NCBI GenBank assembly: GCA_010672825.2
Contig: JAAHFU020000002.1
Location: 1,190,001 to 1,254,000, forward strand
Reading direction: 5' to 3'
DNA from: Leptolyngbya sp. SIO1E4
GTDB taxonomy: Bacteria; Cyanobacteriota; Cyanobacteriia; Phormidesmidales; Phormidesmidaceae
DNA: 64,000 bases
Numbering within the stretch: the stretch's first letter is position 1; each line of letters opens with the position of its first letter. The position numbers and the translations under genes were made by a program. The notes under the pieces were generated by a model, which saw nothing but the letters and a program-made list of their open reading frames with translations, was not told the origin of the DNA and made no database searches. This document shows, piece after piece, positions 41,048 to 51,234 of this stretch.

Positions 41048-42292
41048 ATGACAGAAGTCCTGCGTATTTTAATTGTTGATGATGACGAAGTTGACCGGAT
41101 GGCCATTCGGCGCCATCTGGCCAAAACCCATTTCACAACCGAGATTACAGAAGCTGGGGATGCCGATACGGCACTTGAATACCTCACCCAAGAGCAATAC
41201 AGCTGCGTGTTTCTAGACTATCGCTTACCCGATACTGACGGTATTTCTCTGGTCAAGCAGCTCAGGTTAGAAGGCTTTTTAGTCCCGATTATTGTGCTCA
41301 CCGGTCAGGGAGACGAACAAATTGCAGTTGACCTGATGAAGGCGGGGGCCTCAGACTACCTGACCAAAGCCCGCCTCTCGCATGACACCTTAGCGAGCCT
41401 GATACGCAGTGCGATAAAAGTGTATCGAGCCGAGCAGCGTATTCGTGCGGCTCAAGAACAGCTCAGGCAAACCAACGCCCTACTGAAGCAGCAAAACCAC
41501 GAACTCGAAGATCAGCGTCGTCAGATTGAACAGCAAAACCTAAAGTTGCAAGAAGCGAATCAGCTCAAGTCTGAGTTTTTGGCGACCGTCACCCATGAGT
41601 TAAGAACCCCCCTCAACGCCATTATGGGGTTCTCGCAAATTCTCAAGAGCCAATCCAAAGGGCCCCTGACCCCCTACCAGATAGAAATGGTCAGTCGCAT
41701 TTTTACCAATGGGGAAAGTCTGCTTAATTTGGTCAATGACATTTTGGATATGTCTGTCATTGAGGCCCATCGACTAGAGTTGCTGCCGAACCATTTTGAT
41801 CTGAGTCATCTGGTGCGCATCACCCTGGCGGAGCTAAAGCCTTTAGCCGAGAAAAAAGGGTTGGATATTCAGGTCTCCATAAATGTTGAGAATACAGAAG
41901 TTTATAACGATGAATATCGGCTGAAGCAGATATTGGTGAATTTGATTTCTAACGCCATTAAGTTTACCGATCGCGGTCGCGTTGTGATTTGTGTGACTGC
42001 TCCGGCATCTAACGGTATTGAGATCCGGATTGAAGATACTGGCATTGGGATTGAGGCCAATCAGCTTGATCATATTTTCAAGCCCTTTCGTCAGGGTGAT
42101 CAAACGACAACCCGTCGGCATTCTGGAACGGGGCTCGGCCTGGCCATTACCCATTCCCTCGTCAGCATGATGGCAGGCATCATTACCGTCGAAAGCCAAG
42201 TGGGTGAGGGAACAACATTTCAGGTGCAAATTCCCAGATCGATTCTGAAGGTTAACCCTGAACCCCGCCAAGAATTACACGCCTCGCCATAG
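41048..42292 (+). CDS. REC-coiled-coil-histidine kinase
   Basis: A 414-residue protein with the receiver first. REC runs over residues 1-125 with Asp in CVFLDYRLPDTDG; a coiled coil rich in Gln and Glu follows (about 135-180). HisKA has THELRTPLNAIMGFSQ, and the HATPase domain has DTGIGIEANQLDHIFKPFRQ and TGLGLAITHSLVS. It is soluble. With the upstream sensor and the Rcp1-like regulator it forms a likely phosphorelay operon with spacings of about 160 and 70 bp. Output unknown. Confidence 0.93.
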   Translation: MTEVLRILIVDDDEVDRMAIRRHLAKTHFTTEITEAGDADTALEYLTQEQYSCVFLDYRLPDTDGISLVKQLRLEGFLVPIIVLTGQGDEQIAVDLMKAGASDYLTKARLSHDTLASLIRSAIKVYRAEQRIRAAQEQLRQTNALLKQQNHELEDQRRQIEQQNLKLQEANQLKSEFLATVTHELRTPLNAIMGFSQILKSQSKGPLTPYQIEMVSRIFTNGESLLNLVNDILDMSVIEAHRLELLPNHFDLSHLVRITLAELKPLAEKKGLDIQVSINVENTEVYNDEYRLKQILVNLISNAIKFTDRGRVVICVTAPASNGIEIRIEDTGIGIEANQLDHIFKPFRQGDQTTTRRHSGTGLGLAITHSLVSMMAGIITVESQVGEGTTFQVQIPRSILKVNPEPRQELHASP

Positions 42293-42341
42293 GCTTGAAA
42301 TCCCTGACATTGATATCAAAAAATCAAGCGTGTGACAGACA

Positions 42342-43145
42342 TCAAGACGTCACAAACGAGGCAAAGTTGACCTGGCTAACTTGCGGGGGGGCGTTGAGCC
42401 AGCGCGCGGCAACATGGGAGAACTGGTCAGGGCAGCCGCTTACGAAAAACCGGGTGGGGTGACCGCTGGTGCTGTTTCTAAGATTGAGCAGTTCCAACTC
42501 TTTGGCCGCTGCTTTTACTAAGGAATGGGCCGGGTCGATACGTTGAATTGACGAGGGTAAAAACGTTTGGAAGATGGGTTCTAAGTGAGGATAGTGGGTG
42601 CACCCATAGACCAACGTGTCGATGTTGGCCTCCAGGAGTGGCCGCAGGTAAGTTTTGGCAACGCTCAGGGTGGCTGGGTCTTGCAGGCGATCTTCTTCGA
42701 TGAGGGGCACGAACTGGGGGCACCCGATTTGCCACACCTGCGTGGTGGGATCAACTTCTAGAATGGCCTGACGGTAGGCATTGCTGGCAACGGTAGCGGG
42801 CGTGGCGATGACCCCTACCCGCTGTCCGGCTTTGGCCGCTGCCCTGGCCCCTGGCCAGATGAGACCCAAAATTGGTACCGGGAATTCTGGCTGCACTTGC
42901 TCTAGCGCCAGGGCAGAGCTGGTGTTGCAGGCCATCATCACCATCTTGACCCCTTGGGCCATCATCCAGGCCATAATTTCATGAACGAACTGCACAATTT
43001 CTTCGGGCGTGCGATCGCCATAGGGCAAGCGGGCCGTATCCCCCACATATAAGATGGACTCGTTAGGCAGGTGACGATTAAGCTCACGTAAAACGGTGAG
43101 ACCACCCACACCACTATCAAAAATGCCGATAGGGGCAGAACTCAT
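42342..43145 (-). CDS. murI: Glutamate racemase
   Basis: A 267-residue enzyme that makes D-glutamate for peptidoglycan. Both catalytic cysteines are visible, in MMACNTSSALAL and in LVYGCTHYPHLEP, with the N-terminal IGIFDSGVGGLTVLREL. The start is set at 43145 (MSSAPIGIF), since the frame upstream to 43178 has no homology. It is read convergently toward the phosphorelay operon. Confidence 0.95.
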   Translation of the reverse strand: MSSAPIGIFDSGVGGLTVLRELNRHLPNESILYVGDTARLPYGDRTPEEIVQFVHEIMAWMMAQGVKMVMMACNTSSALALEQVQPEFPVPILGLIWPGARAAAKAGQRVGVIATPATVASNAYRQAILEVDPTTQVWQIGCPQFVPLIEEDRLQDPATLSVAKTYLRPLLEANIDTLVYGCTHYPHLEPIFQTFLPSSIQRIDPAHSLVKAAAKELELLNLRNSTSGHPTRFFVSGCPDQFSHVAARWLNAPPQVSQVNFASFVTS

Positions 43146-43339
43146 TTGAGCAGAAGCAGATCCGCGCTGGAAAACCATAGGAGTTTTGGAGTCCCTCTTA
43201 AATGTTTCTAAGAGTTTAGATGGGTTTCTAAGTTTTTCAGCAGTGATTGCACCCGATCATCAAAATTTCATCACTCAGCCGATGAACTGAGGTTTACTGA
43301 ATGCCCGTAATAATGAGTGAATTTGATGCTGGATATCGC

Positions 43340-43428
43340 CTCGTTCCGTTGAATCCAGGACATTTGGGGCGAGACAGGGCATGGGGGTTAGGGGCTAGGA
43401 TCGGTTTGATCTGAATACAAACCGCGAT
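43340..43428 (-). repeat. Dispersed TATAGC repeat, degenerate inverted copy
   Basis: On the plus strand GTTGAATCCAGGACATTTGG, then CGAGACAGGG and a G-rich core, follow the same order as the inverted copies at 49815 and 63528. Confidence 0.5.
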
Positions 43429-43510
43429 GTAGCCCTGTGTATTTTGGTTTGGGATATCTCGTTTGCTTGAGAGGAACCGAGAATAGAGCCGCGTGCCCCT
43501 GGTTAGCAGG

Positions 43511-44959
43511 TTATGAAATGGTGGGCTGCTCTTCGGCAGGGGGAGAGGAAGATACGTCTGTTTCTTCGTTGGGGGGCAATGGATCTGACCCTTTGAAGAC
43601 CACTCTCAAGAGGGGCGGAGCCAAGAAGGTCGTCAAAATGACCATCACAATGATGGCGGCCTCTAAAGATTCTGACAGAACTCCGCTGGCTGAACCCACC
43701 CCAGCAAACACAAGCCCCACCTCGCCCCGGGGGATCATGCCAACCCCGATCGCTAAGCGATTGATGCCTGGCTGCCCAAAGACGGCAAAGCCAGTGACCA
43801 CCTTACCGAAAATGGCCACAATCACGAGAAAAGAAGCGATGATTAAGCCCTCCCGGTTGCTGGGCTCAAGGGGGTTCAGCACGCTGATATCTGTGCGGGC
43901 ACCGACTGTGACAAAGAAAACCGGTACGAGCATGTCTGCGATCGGCCCAATTTGCTCCTCCAATTCCTTTCGTTTGGAGGTTTCGGCCAAAATCAACCCG
44001 GCCGCAAACGCCCCTAAAATCGCTTCTAGCTGAATGGCTGCTGCGATGTAAGAGAGCACAAAGGCAAACACCAGAGAGCTAATGATGACCTGCCCCCGCG
44101 TCTGCATCTGGTCCACCAGCCCCACAAATAAGGGGCTCAGCAAACGCCCCAGGAAGATGGCCCCCACCAGAAACACGGCTGCCCCGGCAATCAAATACAC
44201 CACATTGAGGATTTCGATTTCCCCGGTTTTAGCCAGGCTGGCGACGACAGCCAGCACAATGATGCCTAAGACGTCATCCAAAACGGCAGCCCCAATAATG
44301 ATCTGCCCTTCTTTGGAACTCAGCTTTTGCAGCTCGGCTAAGACCTTGGCGGTAATACCGATGCTGGTGGCGGTTAACGCAGCCCCAGCAAAAACCGCCG
44401 GTATCGTAGCAATGTTGAATAGGGCAATTAGTCCCGCCGTGCCTAGGGCAAAGGGAACCACCACCCCAACAATGGCCACGATCGCGGCCTGTGGCCCAAC
44501 GCGAATCAGCTCCTTCAGATCTGATTCCAGGCCAATTTCAAAGAGCAAGATGATCACCCCCAGCTCAGCCAAAATGGAGACGACCTCGCTCTCCCCGCGA
44601 AAGACTGTGAGAACCGCGTCGGGCTCAAGGCTGGTGGTCATCTGTACGAGGTTGATCAAGACGGAGCCACTTTCACCTGCCCCTTCTGGAAACACAATCA
44701 GATGCAGGGCCGATACCCCGACAATGACCCCACCGACTAATTCGCCTAAGACTGAAGGTAGGTTAAGGCGGGCGCAGAGTTCTCCGCCTATTTTGGCTGC
44801 CAGATACACCGTAATCAGACTGAGTAAAACCCCTGCTAGAACCAAAGGCTCAATTTCAGCCTCGGAGGTTTCTGCCAGTAATGACCACCAGCTTTCTCCT
44901 AAAGGCAATGCCGTCGCGAAACTGCTAGCAGAACTCAGCCAGGAAAGTGTGTCTACCAT
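43511..44959 (-). CDS. Kef-type/CPA2-family cation:proton antiporter
   Basis: A 482-residue, roughly twelve-helix transporter of the CPA2 family. The conserved helix with VLDDVLGIIVLAVVASL carries the Asp-Asp pair of the ion-binding site, and the earlier ELGVIILLFEIGLESDL and LGELVGGVIVG segments are typical. No C-terminal RCK/TrkA-N domain is present. It should exchange K+ or Na+ for H+ across the plasma or thylakoid membrane. The gene stands alone. Confidence 0.9.
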   Translation of the reverse strand: MVDTLSWLSSASSFATALPLGESWWSLLAETSEAEIEPLVLAGVLLSLITVYLAAKIGGELCARLNLPSVLGELVGGVIVGVSALHLIVFPEGAGESGSVLINLVQMTTSLEPDAVLTVFRGESEVVSILAELGVIILLFEIGLESDLKELIRVGPQAAIVAIVGVVVPFALGTAGLIALFNIATIPAVFAGAALTATSIGITAKVLAELQKLSSKEGQIIIGAAVLDDVLGIIVLAVVASLAKTGEIEILNVVYLIAGAAVFLVGAIFLGRLLSPLFVGLVDQMQTRGQVIISSLVFAFVLSYIAAAIQLEAILGAFAAGLILAETSKRKELEEQIGPIADMLVPVFFVTVGARTDISVLNPLEPSNREGLIIASFLVIVAIFGKVVTGFAVFGQPGINRLAIGVGMIPRGEVGLVFAGVGSASGVLSESLEAAIIVMVILTTFLAPPLLRVVFKGSDPLPPNEETDVSSSPPAEEQPTIS

Positions 44960-45142
44960 TCAGTCTGAAAAAACGCATCCTATCTACATTACCTGAGTTC
45001 AGGATTTAGCCAGTGTTCAAACTGATAGGTTTAGTGGCGAAACCCCGCAAGAGACAGCGATTGAGGCCGTCAAATTTCTTCGCCAGATTGTTTTGATCGG
45101 CTGCTTGTGGCTGGCCGCTGGTAACTGGCTGTTACTGGCGGG

Positions 45143-45955
45143 CTAAATGAACACGCGATGCTGTAACGAGGGCATTTGCTGGCGCACCTGGGTCAGACGC
45201 GCGGGGGCAATTTCGGCGATCGCAACCCCAACTTCCGTCCCCGCATCGGCTAACACCATGCCCCAGGGGTCAATCACCATGGCGTGCCCGTGGGATTGAC
45301 GACGGTTGTTATGAAACCCGGTTTGGGCAGGGGCAATGACGTAGCAGGTATTCTCAATGGCGCGGGCCTGGAGCAAGACCTGCCAGTGTTCTTTGCCCGT
45401 AAAAGCAGTAAACGCAGCGGGAATCATCAAAACCTCTGCCCCCATCTGGGACAGATGACGATACAGCTCTGGGAAGCGAACGTCGTAGCAGACTGAAATG
45501 CCGACATTGCCCAGGGTTTTAGACGGATGCACCATTGGCAACTGCTGACCCGACACAACAGTGCTGGATTCTCGGTAGGTGTTGCCGTCAGGGACGTTGA
45601 CATCAAAGAGATGCACTTTTTCGTAGCGCAACAATTCACTACCGTCGGGGGCTACGAGCAGGGCGGTGTTATAAAATTTGCCGTCTTGGCCAGGAACCGG
45701 GTAGCCCCCGCCCAACAGGGTGATCTGATAACGCTGGGCCATTTTCTTGAGAAACTGCTCGCTGGCCTCACAAATGGTTTGAGCCTGGGCTTGCTTAGCT
45801 GCCTCATCCCCCAAGAATGAAAAGTTTTCAGGCAGCGTCACGAGTTCGGCGCCCCGTCGCACCGCCAGGTCAATTAAATCCTCAGCTTGAGCCAGATTCT
45901 TTTCCAAATCCGGCACGCTAGTCATTTGTAACGCTGCTGCCAGGTAAGCCTTCAT
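45143..45955 (-). CDS. Nitrilase-superfamily carbon-nitrogen hydrolase (Nit1/2-like)
   Basis: A 270-residue amidase-type hydrolase. The catalytic triad Glu-Lys-Cys is clear: Glu in LVTLPENFSFLG, Lys in RYEKVHLFDVN, and Cys in GISVCYDVRFPELYR. The sequence resembles the Nit1/Nit2 omega-amidase and deaminated-glutathione amidase branch rather than true nitrilases. Cytosolic. The intergenic region upstream contains a repeat remnant and a heptad tract. Confidence 0.92.
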   Translation of the reverse strand: MKAYLAAALQMTSVPDLEKNLAQAEDLIDLAVRRGAELVTLPENFSFLGDEAAKQAQAQTICEASEQFLKKMAQRYQITLLGGGYPVPGQDGKFYNTALLVAPDGSELLRYEKVHLFDVNVPDGNTYRESSTVVSGQQLPMVHPSKTLGNVGISVCYDVRFPELYRHLSQMGAEVLMIPAAFTAFTGKEHWQVLLQARAIENTCYVIAPAQTGFHNNRRQSHGHAMVIDPWGMVLADAGTEVGVAIAEIAPARLTQVRQQMPSLQHRVFI

Positions 45956-46049
45956 TCGTAATCGCAGTAGTAGAGTTTGAGCTTTAATTCTACGCGGATC
46001 TGGCGTCCCTCTGGCATGTGCCGTCGCTGTTTACTGGTTTTTAAGCGGT

Positions 46050-46120
46050 TTACAGCGGGATCAGGCATGCTCTATCCTCCAAACTCTAATTCCTACCTTG
46101 ACTCAGGCGCGTCGGACTGA
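46050..46120 (+). repeat. Dispersed TATAGC repeat, weak copy
   Basis: AGCGG near 46055, a worn core TCCTCCAAACTCTAATTCCT and the tail ACCTTGACTCAGGCGCGTCG follow the family order, but many positions differ. Confidence 0.4.
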
Positions 46121-46200
46121 TTCGATGCATGCAATCGATAGTCAGTATGGGAGCTTTCAGTGCCGCTTTGAAGGCCGGTGGCGGCATACTGACGTTGAAA

Positions 46201-46230
46201 GGCAGAGGGCAGAGGGCAGAGGGCAGAAGG
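46201..46230 (+). repeat. Tandem heptamer GCAGAGG
   Basis: Four units of GCAGAGG/GCAGAAG in a row. This is a typical short tandemly repeated repetitive (STRR) element of cyanobacteria. Confidence 0.8.
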
Positions 46231-46317
46231 AAACGCTTGATGAGGGGGCAGTTGAGTTCTCTGGACTGTCTCGACACAAGTGCGGACTGCTGAGGTGAGT
46301 GATTGGGTGACGGGGAG

Positions 46318-47682
46318 ATGGATATTGCGATCGCGCTAGTCGTTTCGTTTGGGGCCTTACTGGCTGCCGTTCAACAGGGGATTCCCATTGTCTATCCTCT
46401 GCTGGGGACATTAGCTTTGATGGCGGGTGTCTATCGACGGCGGGGGGTTTCTAGACATGTGCTCTGGAAGTTCATGGGGCAGGGCATCCAGCAGTCAGCT
46501 GGGGTGATCAGCATTTTGCTGTTGATTGGGGTTGTGGTGGCGAGCTGGCTACTAGCAGGAACGGTGCCCGCGTTGGTGTATTACGGTCTGCAGTTGATTC
46601 ATCCCCGCTGGTTTTTGGTTTCGGCCTTTGTGCTTACAGGGGTGGTGTCAGTGCTGCTAGGCACCTCCTTTGGGAGTGCCGGTACCATTGGCCTGGCCTT
46701 GATGATTATGGCCCGTGGGGCAGGCGTGCATGAACATTGGGCAGCGGGAGCTATCATTGCTGGGGCTTATATTGGCGATCGCTGCTCACCCATGTCTTCT
46801 AGTGCTCACCTGGTGGCGACCGTTACGGGCACCGATATTTATCGCAACCTGCGGCACATGCTGGTAACTGGGTGGGCGGCCTTGGCGCTGTCCCTGGTGA
46901 TTTACGCGGTTGCCTCGCTGCAGCATCCGTTATCAGGGGTCGAGAGCGGTCTGGTTGAGAGTATTCCAGCCAGCTTTTCGGTGCATCCGATGACGTTACT
47001 CCCGGCAGGGTTGCTGGTGGCGCTGACCCTGCTGCGCGTGCCTGTGCGGCGAACGCTGATCGTGAGCTTGGCCAGTGCGATCGCCCTGGCCCTCAGTGTG
47101 CAAGCTCGCTCTGTCTGGGGGGTGCTGCAAACTTTGCTGATGGGGCTACACCTGCCCAGTAGCGATCCCTTAAGTGAAATTTTTCAGGGGGGCGGGTTGG
47201 TCGCGATGGGGAAAGTCTGTACCGTGGTGCTGGTTTCTACTGGGTTGGCTGGGCTGCTCTCAGGCATGGGCACCTTCAATCAACTCGGGCGCTGGCTGTC
47301 TCGGTGGGCTGGAGGGCGCGGGCTGTTTGGCGGCACCTTGGTTGCAGGCACCTTAACCAGTGCCTTTGGCTGTACGCAAACCATCGCCATTCTGTTAACC
47401 CAGCAAATTGTCCAGCCACTTTATGTCTCTTCCCAGGCCAGTCAAGAGCAGCTAGCCGTGGATATTGAGAATTCTGCGGTGGTGCTGGCTCCCCTGGTGC
47501 CCTGGAATATTGCTGGGTTGGTCCCAGCTACGGTGCTGTTGACCGATGCAGGGTTTGTGCCCTATGCCGTCTATCTTTACCTGCTGCCGCTGTTGAACTG
47601 GCTGTTTCGCGCCCCAACGCTACGGCGGGCGGCGGTGTCTTCACCGCCCGTTACCGCGACGCCTGCCCGTGACACTGCTTGA
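46318..47682 (+). CDS. NhaC-family Na+/H+ antiporter
   Basis: A 454-residue polytopic transporter. NhaC-type motifs include [19 protein letters not shown], then [20 protein letters not shown] and a late [20 protein letters not shown], the usual ion-pathway helices. It extrudes Na+ in exchange for H+ in the cytoplasmic membrane, in line with a brackish or saline or alkaline habitat. ATG 46318 is chosen over 46303 as the first hydrophobic helix starts there. The 3' end overlaps the convergent YchJ-like gene by 32 bp. Confidence 0.9.
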   Translation: MDIAIALVVSFGALLAAVQQGIPIVYPLLGTLALMAGVYRRRGVSRHVLWKFMGQGIQQSAGVISILLLIGVVVASWLLAGTVPALVYYGLQLIHPRWFLVSAFVLTGVVSVLLGTSFGSAGTIGLALMIMARGAGVHEHWAAGAIIAGAYIGDRCSPMSSSAHLVATVTGTDIYRNLRHMLVTGWAALALSLVIYAVASLQHPLSGVESGLVESIPASFSVHPMTLLPAGLLVALTLLRVPVRRTLIVSLASAIALALSVQARSVWGVLQTLLMGLHLPSSDPLSEIFQGGGLVAMGKVCTVVLVSTGLAGLLSGMGTFNQLGRWLSRWAGGRGLFGGTLVAGTLTSAFGCTQTIAILLTQQIVQPLYVSSQASQEQLAVDIENSAVVLAPLVPWNIAGLVPATVLLTDAGFVPYAVYLYLLPLLNWLFRAPTLRRAAVSSPPVTATPARDTA

Positions 47683-48133
47683 ACTTTTTGCCGCTGCCAC
47701 ACCAGCAGGGTTCATTGCGCTTGGGTGCCACAGGCGGTAAATGTTCGCCCTCCAGGTAAAACCAGCGGCCCTTTTGTTTCTGGAAGCGCGATCGCTCGTG
47801 CAGTTGCCCCACGTTACCCGTGCGGTAAATTGCCACAAACTCCACCATCCCTGTTTCATCCTGGGGCTGGCCCCGGGCGGTGCTGACAATGGTGAGCCCC
47901 AGCCAGGTGGTGTTTTTAACGCTTTTGCTCAGGGTGATGCGATCGCTAAAGGTGCGCTTGGAGGGATGATGGGTGGCCACTAAATAATCAACATTGCCCT
48001 GACAGTAAGCGGTGTAGCGCGATCGCATCAGCGCTTCCGCTGTGGGGGCGATCGCCTGGCCCAGCAAATAGGGTTCGCAGCACGCCGAAAATGCGCGTTG
48101 GCTACCGCAGGGACACACAGAGAGATTTTTCAT
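47651..48133 (-). CDS. YchJ-family protein with SEC-C motifs
   Basis: A 160-residue protein with a zinc-binding SEC-C-like motif at each end: [15 protein letters not shown] (N-terminal) and [16 protein letters not shown] (C-terminal). Between them is the YchJ NTF2-like middle part ([20 protein letters not shown]). It is widespread, and its function is not established beyond zinc binding. Convergent with the NhaC gene. Confidence 0.92.
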   Translation of the reverse strand: MKNLSVCPCGSQRAFSACCEPYLLGQAIAPTAEALMRSRYTAYCQGNVDYLVATHHPSKRTFSDRITLSKSVKNTTWLGLTIVSTARGQPQDETGMVEFVAIYRTGNVGQLHERSRFQKQKGRWFYLEGEHLPPVAPKRNEPCWCGSGKKFKQCHGQASR

Positions 48134-48165
48134 TGCGATGGGGGTGGCAACCGATGACCGGTTCC

Positions 48166-48465
48166 CTACAAAAGGGCCACTTCAATATCCGTTGACCCTG
48201 GCAGGCTAGCCTGGGCCTCACCTCTTTGGCTCCCACACAGGATATTGAGGGTCAGATCACTCATACCCCAGACATCAAAGAACTGCTCAGCCAAGATCTC
48301 ACTTGCCTCGGTCATATCCCCCTCTTCGCTCAGGAGCCCGCCCTGCAGCACCCTGCCGCGATCGGTTTCTAGATCAAGACGGAGCCCGCCGTCTTCTTGC
48401 TGGCGAATAAATAACTGCCCATAGGCAAGAACCTGCCCGGCTCGGCTGATGATGGTGCAACGCAT
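48166..48465 (-). CDS. Small hypothetical protein, unrecognised
   Basis: A 99-residue protein with beta-rich patterning ([40 protein letters not shown]) and no membrane segment. I do not recognise it. It lies 32 bp upstream of the YchJ-like gene on the same strand, so the two may be co-transcribed. Confidence 0.6.
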   Translation of the reverse strand: MRCTIISRAGQVLAYGQLFIRQQEDGGLRLDLETDRGRVLQGGLLSEEGDMTEASEILAEQFFDVWGMSDLTLNILCGSQRGEAQASLPGSTDIEVALL

Positions 48466-48571
48466 GAAAATCGATCCCCGAGAACTAACTGCTGAATAAC
48501 ACCATACCGAACCGCGTTCCGCAAAGCGGCCAAGGGGCCATTAATTGTCATCGGTTATCAGCACCTTGTGA

Positions 48572-49462
48572 CTATTCTCCGGGTGGAATCACGACCCGCA
48601 CACCTGGCCCGACCACGATGCCCACTGAATCATCAAACGCATCACGGGAAAGTGCAGCCAGAATTCTGCTGTAAACATTCTCCCCAGAATAGCTCTCTTC
48701 AGAAGGGGAACCCTCAGGCTTCTTTTCCACAAACACCATGCCGCTATCGACCTGGACATTTGTGGTGCCATCGGGCTCAACTGCGATTAAAAAGTTGGGA
48801 ATGTTTTTGCTTTCACTAATGCCGTCTAGGGCCTGGTTGGCACTCACCGTATCTGTGTCAAATAAAACGGTCACCTCGGGTTCCCAATCATTAAAATTCT
48901 CGATTTCAAAGATATCTACTGGGTCACTGCAAAAGGCTTCGCGGTTATCACTTTTAACAGCGCTCAGAAGATAAGAAGGAACCTCTTGATAAGTTACCGG
49001 GGTTTCGGGCGGCAAAAAGTTACCAATGACCGTCACGGTTGCCGTAGGGGTTTGAATGGTGAAAACAGACTCAGGATCCACATGCGATCGGTAAAATGAG
49101 ACATGAACGGAACCTTCCTCTAGGGACAATCTTGTCAGATTACTAGAGACGTCTCTGACCATACCCGCTATCCCCACCGTGGTGTTTGCTAAAACATCCA
49201 CTCGACCTAAGAAATCATCAATTCCAACTCTCACCGATGCATCGCTGCTGGTTGTCAGCGTATCAGCCACATTATTTAGGAAGATATTCTTTTCAACACT
49301 GGTTGCAGCGGTCGTGTCCCCATTGGGTGAAAGGCTAGCCGTCCCCTCCACATTGCAAACCATGAGCCCTCGGGTGGCCTGGGCCGCCTCTTGGACAAGG
49401 AATAGCTGACCGCAAGCAATCAAAACCCCTAAGGGATGCAGAAAAGATTTCCTAAAGTGCAT
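48572..49462 (-). CDS. Exported FecR-domain-like protein
   Basis: A protein of about 296 residues that opens with a signal peptide (MHFRKSFLHPLGVLIACGQ), which decides the start at 49462 rather than 49495. The middle is beta-rich with the features of a FecR domain: SDASVRVGIDDFLGRVDVL and RLSLEEGSVHVSFY, FTIQTPTATVTVIG. FecR-like proteins in cyanobacteria are often exported and bind ligands or nucleate surface assemblies. The C-terminal half is acidic. No transport partner is adjacent. Confidence 0.6.
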   Translation of the reverse strand: MHFRKSFLHPLGVLIACGQLFLVQEAAQATRGLMVCNVEGTASLSPNGDTTAATSVEKNIFLNNVADTLTTSSDASVRVGIDDFLGRVDVLANTTVGIAGMVRDVSSNLTRLSLEEGSVHVSFYRSHVDPESVFTIQTPTATVTVIGNFLPPETPVTYQEVPSYLLSAVKSDNREAFCSDPVDIFEIENFNDWEPEVTVLFDTDTVSANQALDGISESKNIPNFLIAVEPDGTTNVQVDSGMVFVEKKPEGSPSEESYSGENVYSRILAALSRDAFDDSVGIVVGPGVRVVIPPGE

Positions 49463-49495
49463 AACATGTCCTAAACAAGCATTTTCGGGCATCAT

Positions 49496-49814
49496 AATGA
49501 CCAGGCGATACAGAATTCAGTCAGCACTGAACTGTAATGAATCCTTAAATCGCGTACAATGGTGTGCTTAGGATAAATATGCAAATCCTTTAAGGGTAAA
49601 AGGGATAACTCTTGCCAGGCATTAACGCTTATTCAAAGAATTTGAAACTGATATCAGCTATATTTATTTGCTCAATATTATTTACTCAATCGTTGATAGC
49701 TTAGTAAGGATTCCATCGGCACCCCAACTGCCCATAAATGCAGTCTCAGTAGCTGAGGATAAACGCTAAAATCTTTACCTATCACGTAGGCGATATTTCA
49801 CCTGAAATGCTGGT
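49496..49814. other. AT-rich intergenic region
   Basis: No gene seen. It is more AT-rich than the surroundings and likely holds the promoter of the FecR-like gene. Confidence 0.4.
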
Positions 49815-49920
49815 TATAGCTTTGTTCAGTTAAGTCCAATACATCTCGATCAAGACCGGGTCTAGGGTATGGGGGTTAGGGTTTGGCGGCTAGGGTGTGC
49901 GCTTTCAAACCAGGCGCTAC
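49815..49920 (-). repeat. Dispersed TATAGC repeat, inverted copy
   Basis: It reads TATAGCTTTGTTCAGTTAAG on the plus strand (the complement of the GCTATA end), then a G-rich core GGGTCTAGGGTATGGGGGTT and TTAGGGTTTGG. The other end is diverged. Confidence 0.75.
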
Positions 49921-49941
49921 CGACACGCTTGAAAATCGCCT

Positions 49942-50583
49942 TTAAAGATCAACCAAGCCACTACCTGCTAAATAAACCTCATTCCAGGATGGGGTTCTGT
50001 AATCTTGATTCAAGCTGCGATCTACATGTCCTACCACGCGGGGCAGTTCTTCCCCTCTCATTTCCCCCGTCAAGAACTGTCTGAGTTTGGTTTCCCAGTC
50101 TGACGGATAATCTCGAATGATGGGATGTTTAACCACCAGGGGTTGATATTCTCCTTGGTTCAGATCGACGATGACATCTAGGCTGAGAATCCCTAACGAT
50201 CGCACAAAAATCCCTGTTGCCGCGATCTCAAAGTCTCCATTGACCTGGCTTTGTCTGAGAACAGCGACAAAGTGCCCCCCTGAAGGAATGGTGTAAATTA
50301 ATTCACTGCGGTCTTTAATGGGTTCAACTTCAACGTTATAGCCCCTGGTTAACCCTTCCCCTAACGTGATTCCTTCATAGGCTTGATCAGGATGGGGCAG
50401 ATAAATCGTAAATTGATGGAGATCAAGCCAGGGATTATGTACCACCTCGTCGGTTAGCTGTTTCCAAGCATTATAGTGTCGGCGCATCTCTTGGCCCACA
50501 TAGCTCTCGCTATCGCAGATATTAATCAGAGCCATATTAAGGACGCACTGCTCGAACCTGCTCAATATGCCTAAAACTTGCAT
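49942..50583 (-). CDS. Hypothetical protein, downstream of the NafY-like gene
   Basis: A 213-residue protein that I do not recognise. Its ATG at 50583 is preceded by a strong AAAGGAG ribosome-binding site 6 bases away (reading the minus strand), which decides the start against the longer frame from 50649. It looks globular and soluble, with an LHQFTIYLPHPDQAYEGITL stretch and a beta-rich middle (GHFVAVLRQSQVNGDFEIAA). It is the third of three minus-strand genes that begin with the NafY-like gene at 51969. Confidence 0.7.
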   Translation of the reverse strand: MQVLGILSRFEQCVLNMALINICDSESYVGQEMRRHYNAWKQLTDEVVHNPWLDLHQFTIYLPHPDQAYEGITLGEGLTRGYNVEVEPIKDRSELIYTIPSGGHFVAVLRQSQVNGDFEIAATGIFVRSLGILSLDVIVDLNQGEYQPLVVKHPIIRDYPSDWETKLRQFLTGEMRGEELPRVVGHVDRSLNQDYRTPSWNEVYLAGSGLVDL

Positions 50584-50660
50584 GATTTTCTCCTTTGCTA
50601 TTGACCAGGGTGTGCTGGCGAGCCCGACCCTCAAATTACGACGACTCACTAATCTTTAAT

Positions 50661-51005
50661 TCAATCTTCATCCAAAGCCGGAAAAGACTCTTCAATCTCC
50701 CAGAGACTACTTTTGTTGGCGATAAACCAGCTACGAGTTTCTGGCGTCAATGCATCCCAGATCAGCTCAAGATCAACATGGGGAGATTCATACTGATATT
50801 TTTTGCCGATCGCCCGCAAATTTTCAGCGACTGTTCCAGGAATTCCAAAGTCGAGCCAATTAACCCTGACAATTTTGCTCGATACCCCGCCACTGGGGTC
50901 GTAAATGAGCTGCGCTACTCGAACTAAATCAGCGAAATGGGTGGGTTTTAACCCGGTTATCTGCTGAATCTCCAGAGCCCGTTCTTGATTTTGGTTGATG
51001 CCCAT
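50661..51005 (-). CDS. Hypothetical protein, between NafY-like gene and 49942 gene
   Basis: A 114-residue, probably soluble helical protein (ALEIQQITGLKPTHFADLVR, NWLDFGIPGTVAENLRAIG). Not recognised. It is on the same strand as the NafY-like gene, 230 bp after it. The intervening DNA holds a heptad repeat tract, which weakens the case for one operon. Confidence 0.6.
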   Translation of the reverse strand: MGINQNQERALEIQQITGLKPTHFADLVRVAQLIYDPSGGVSSKIVRVNWLDFGIPGTVAENLRAIGKKYQYESPHVDLELIWDALTPETRSWFIANKSSLWEIEESFPALDED

Positions 51006-51115
51006 GGTTAACTGCTTCGTTGTTCGTCGTTCGTTGCTCGCCTTTTGTGTGGATTAATAACCGCTAATTATCAGCTCAAGTGATTGCAAGGAACTTTCTA
51101 GATAGCAGCAGCCAG

Positions 51116-51157
51116 AATTCAGAGTTCAAAGTTCAAAGTTAAAAATTCAAAGTTCAG
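51116..51157 (+). repeat. Tandem heptamer AGTTCAA-type repeat
   Basis: About five or six heptads resembling AGTTCAA/AGTTAAA. STRR-like, intergenic. Confidence 0.75.
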
Positions 51158-51234
51158 AAATGACTTGAGCAAAACCTAGAAGCTGGCTGCTGGTTGCTGT
51201 TTCTGCTAAGGTTTCCTGGCTTGGGCAAGACCCC

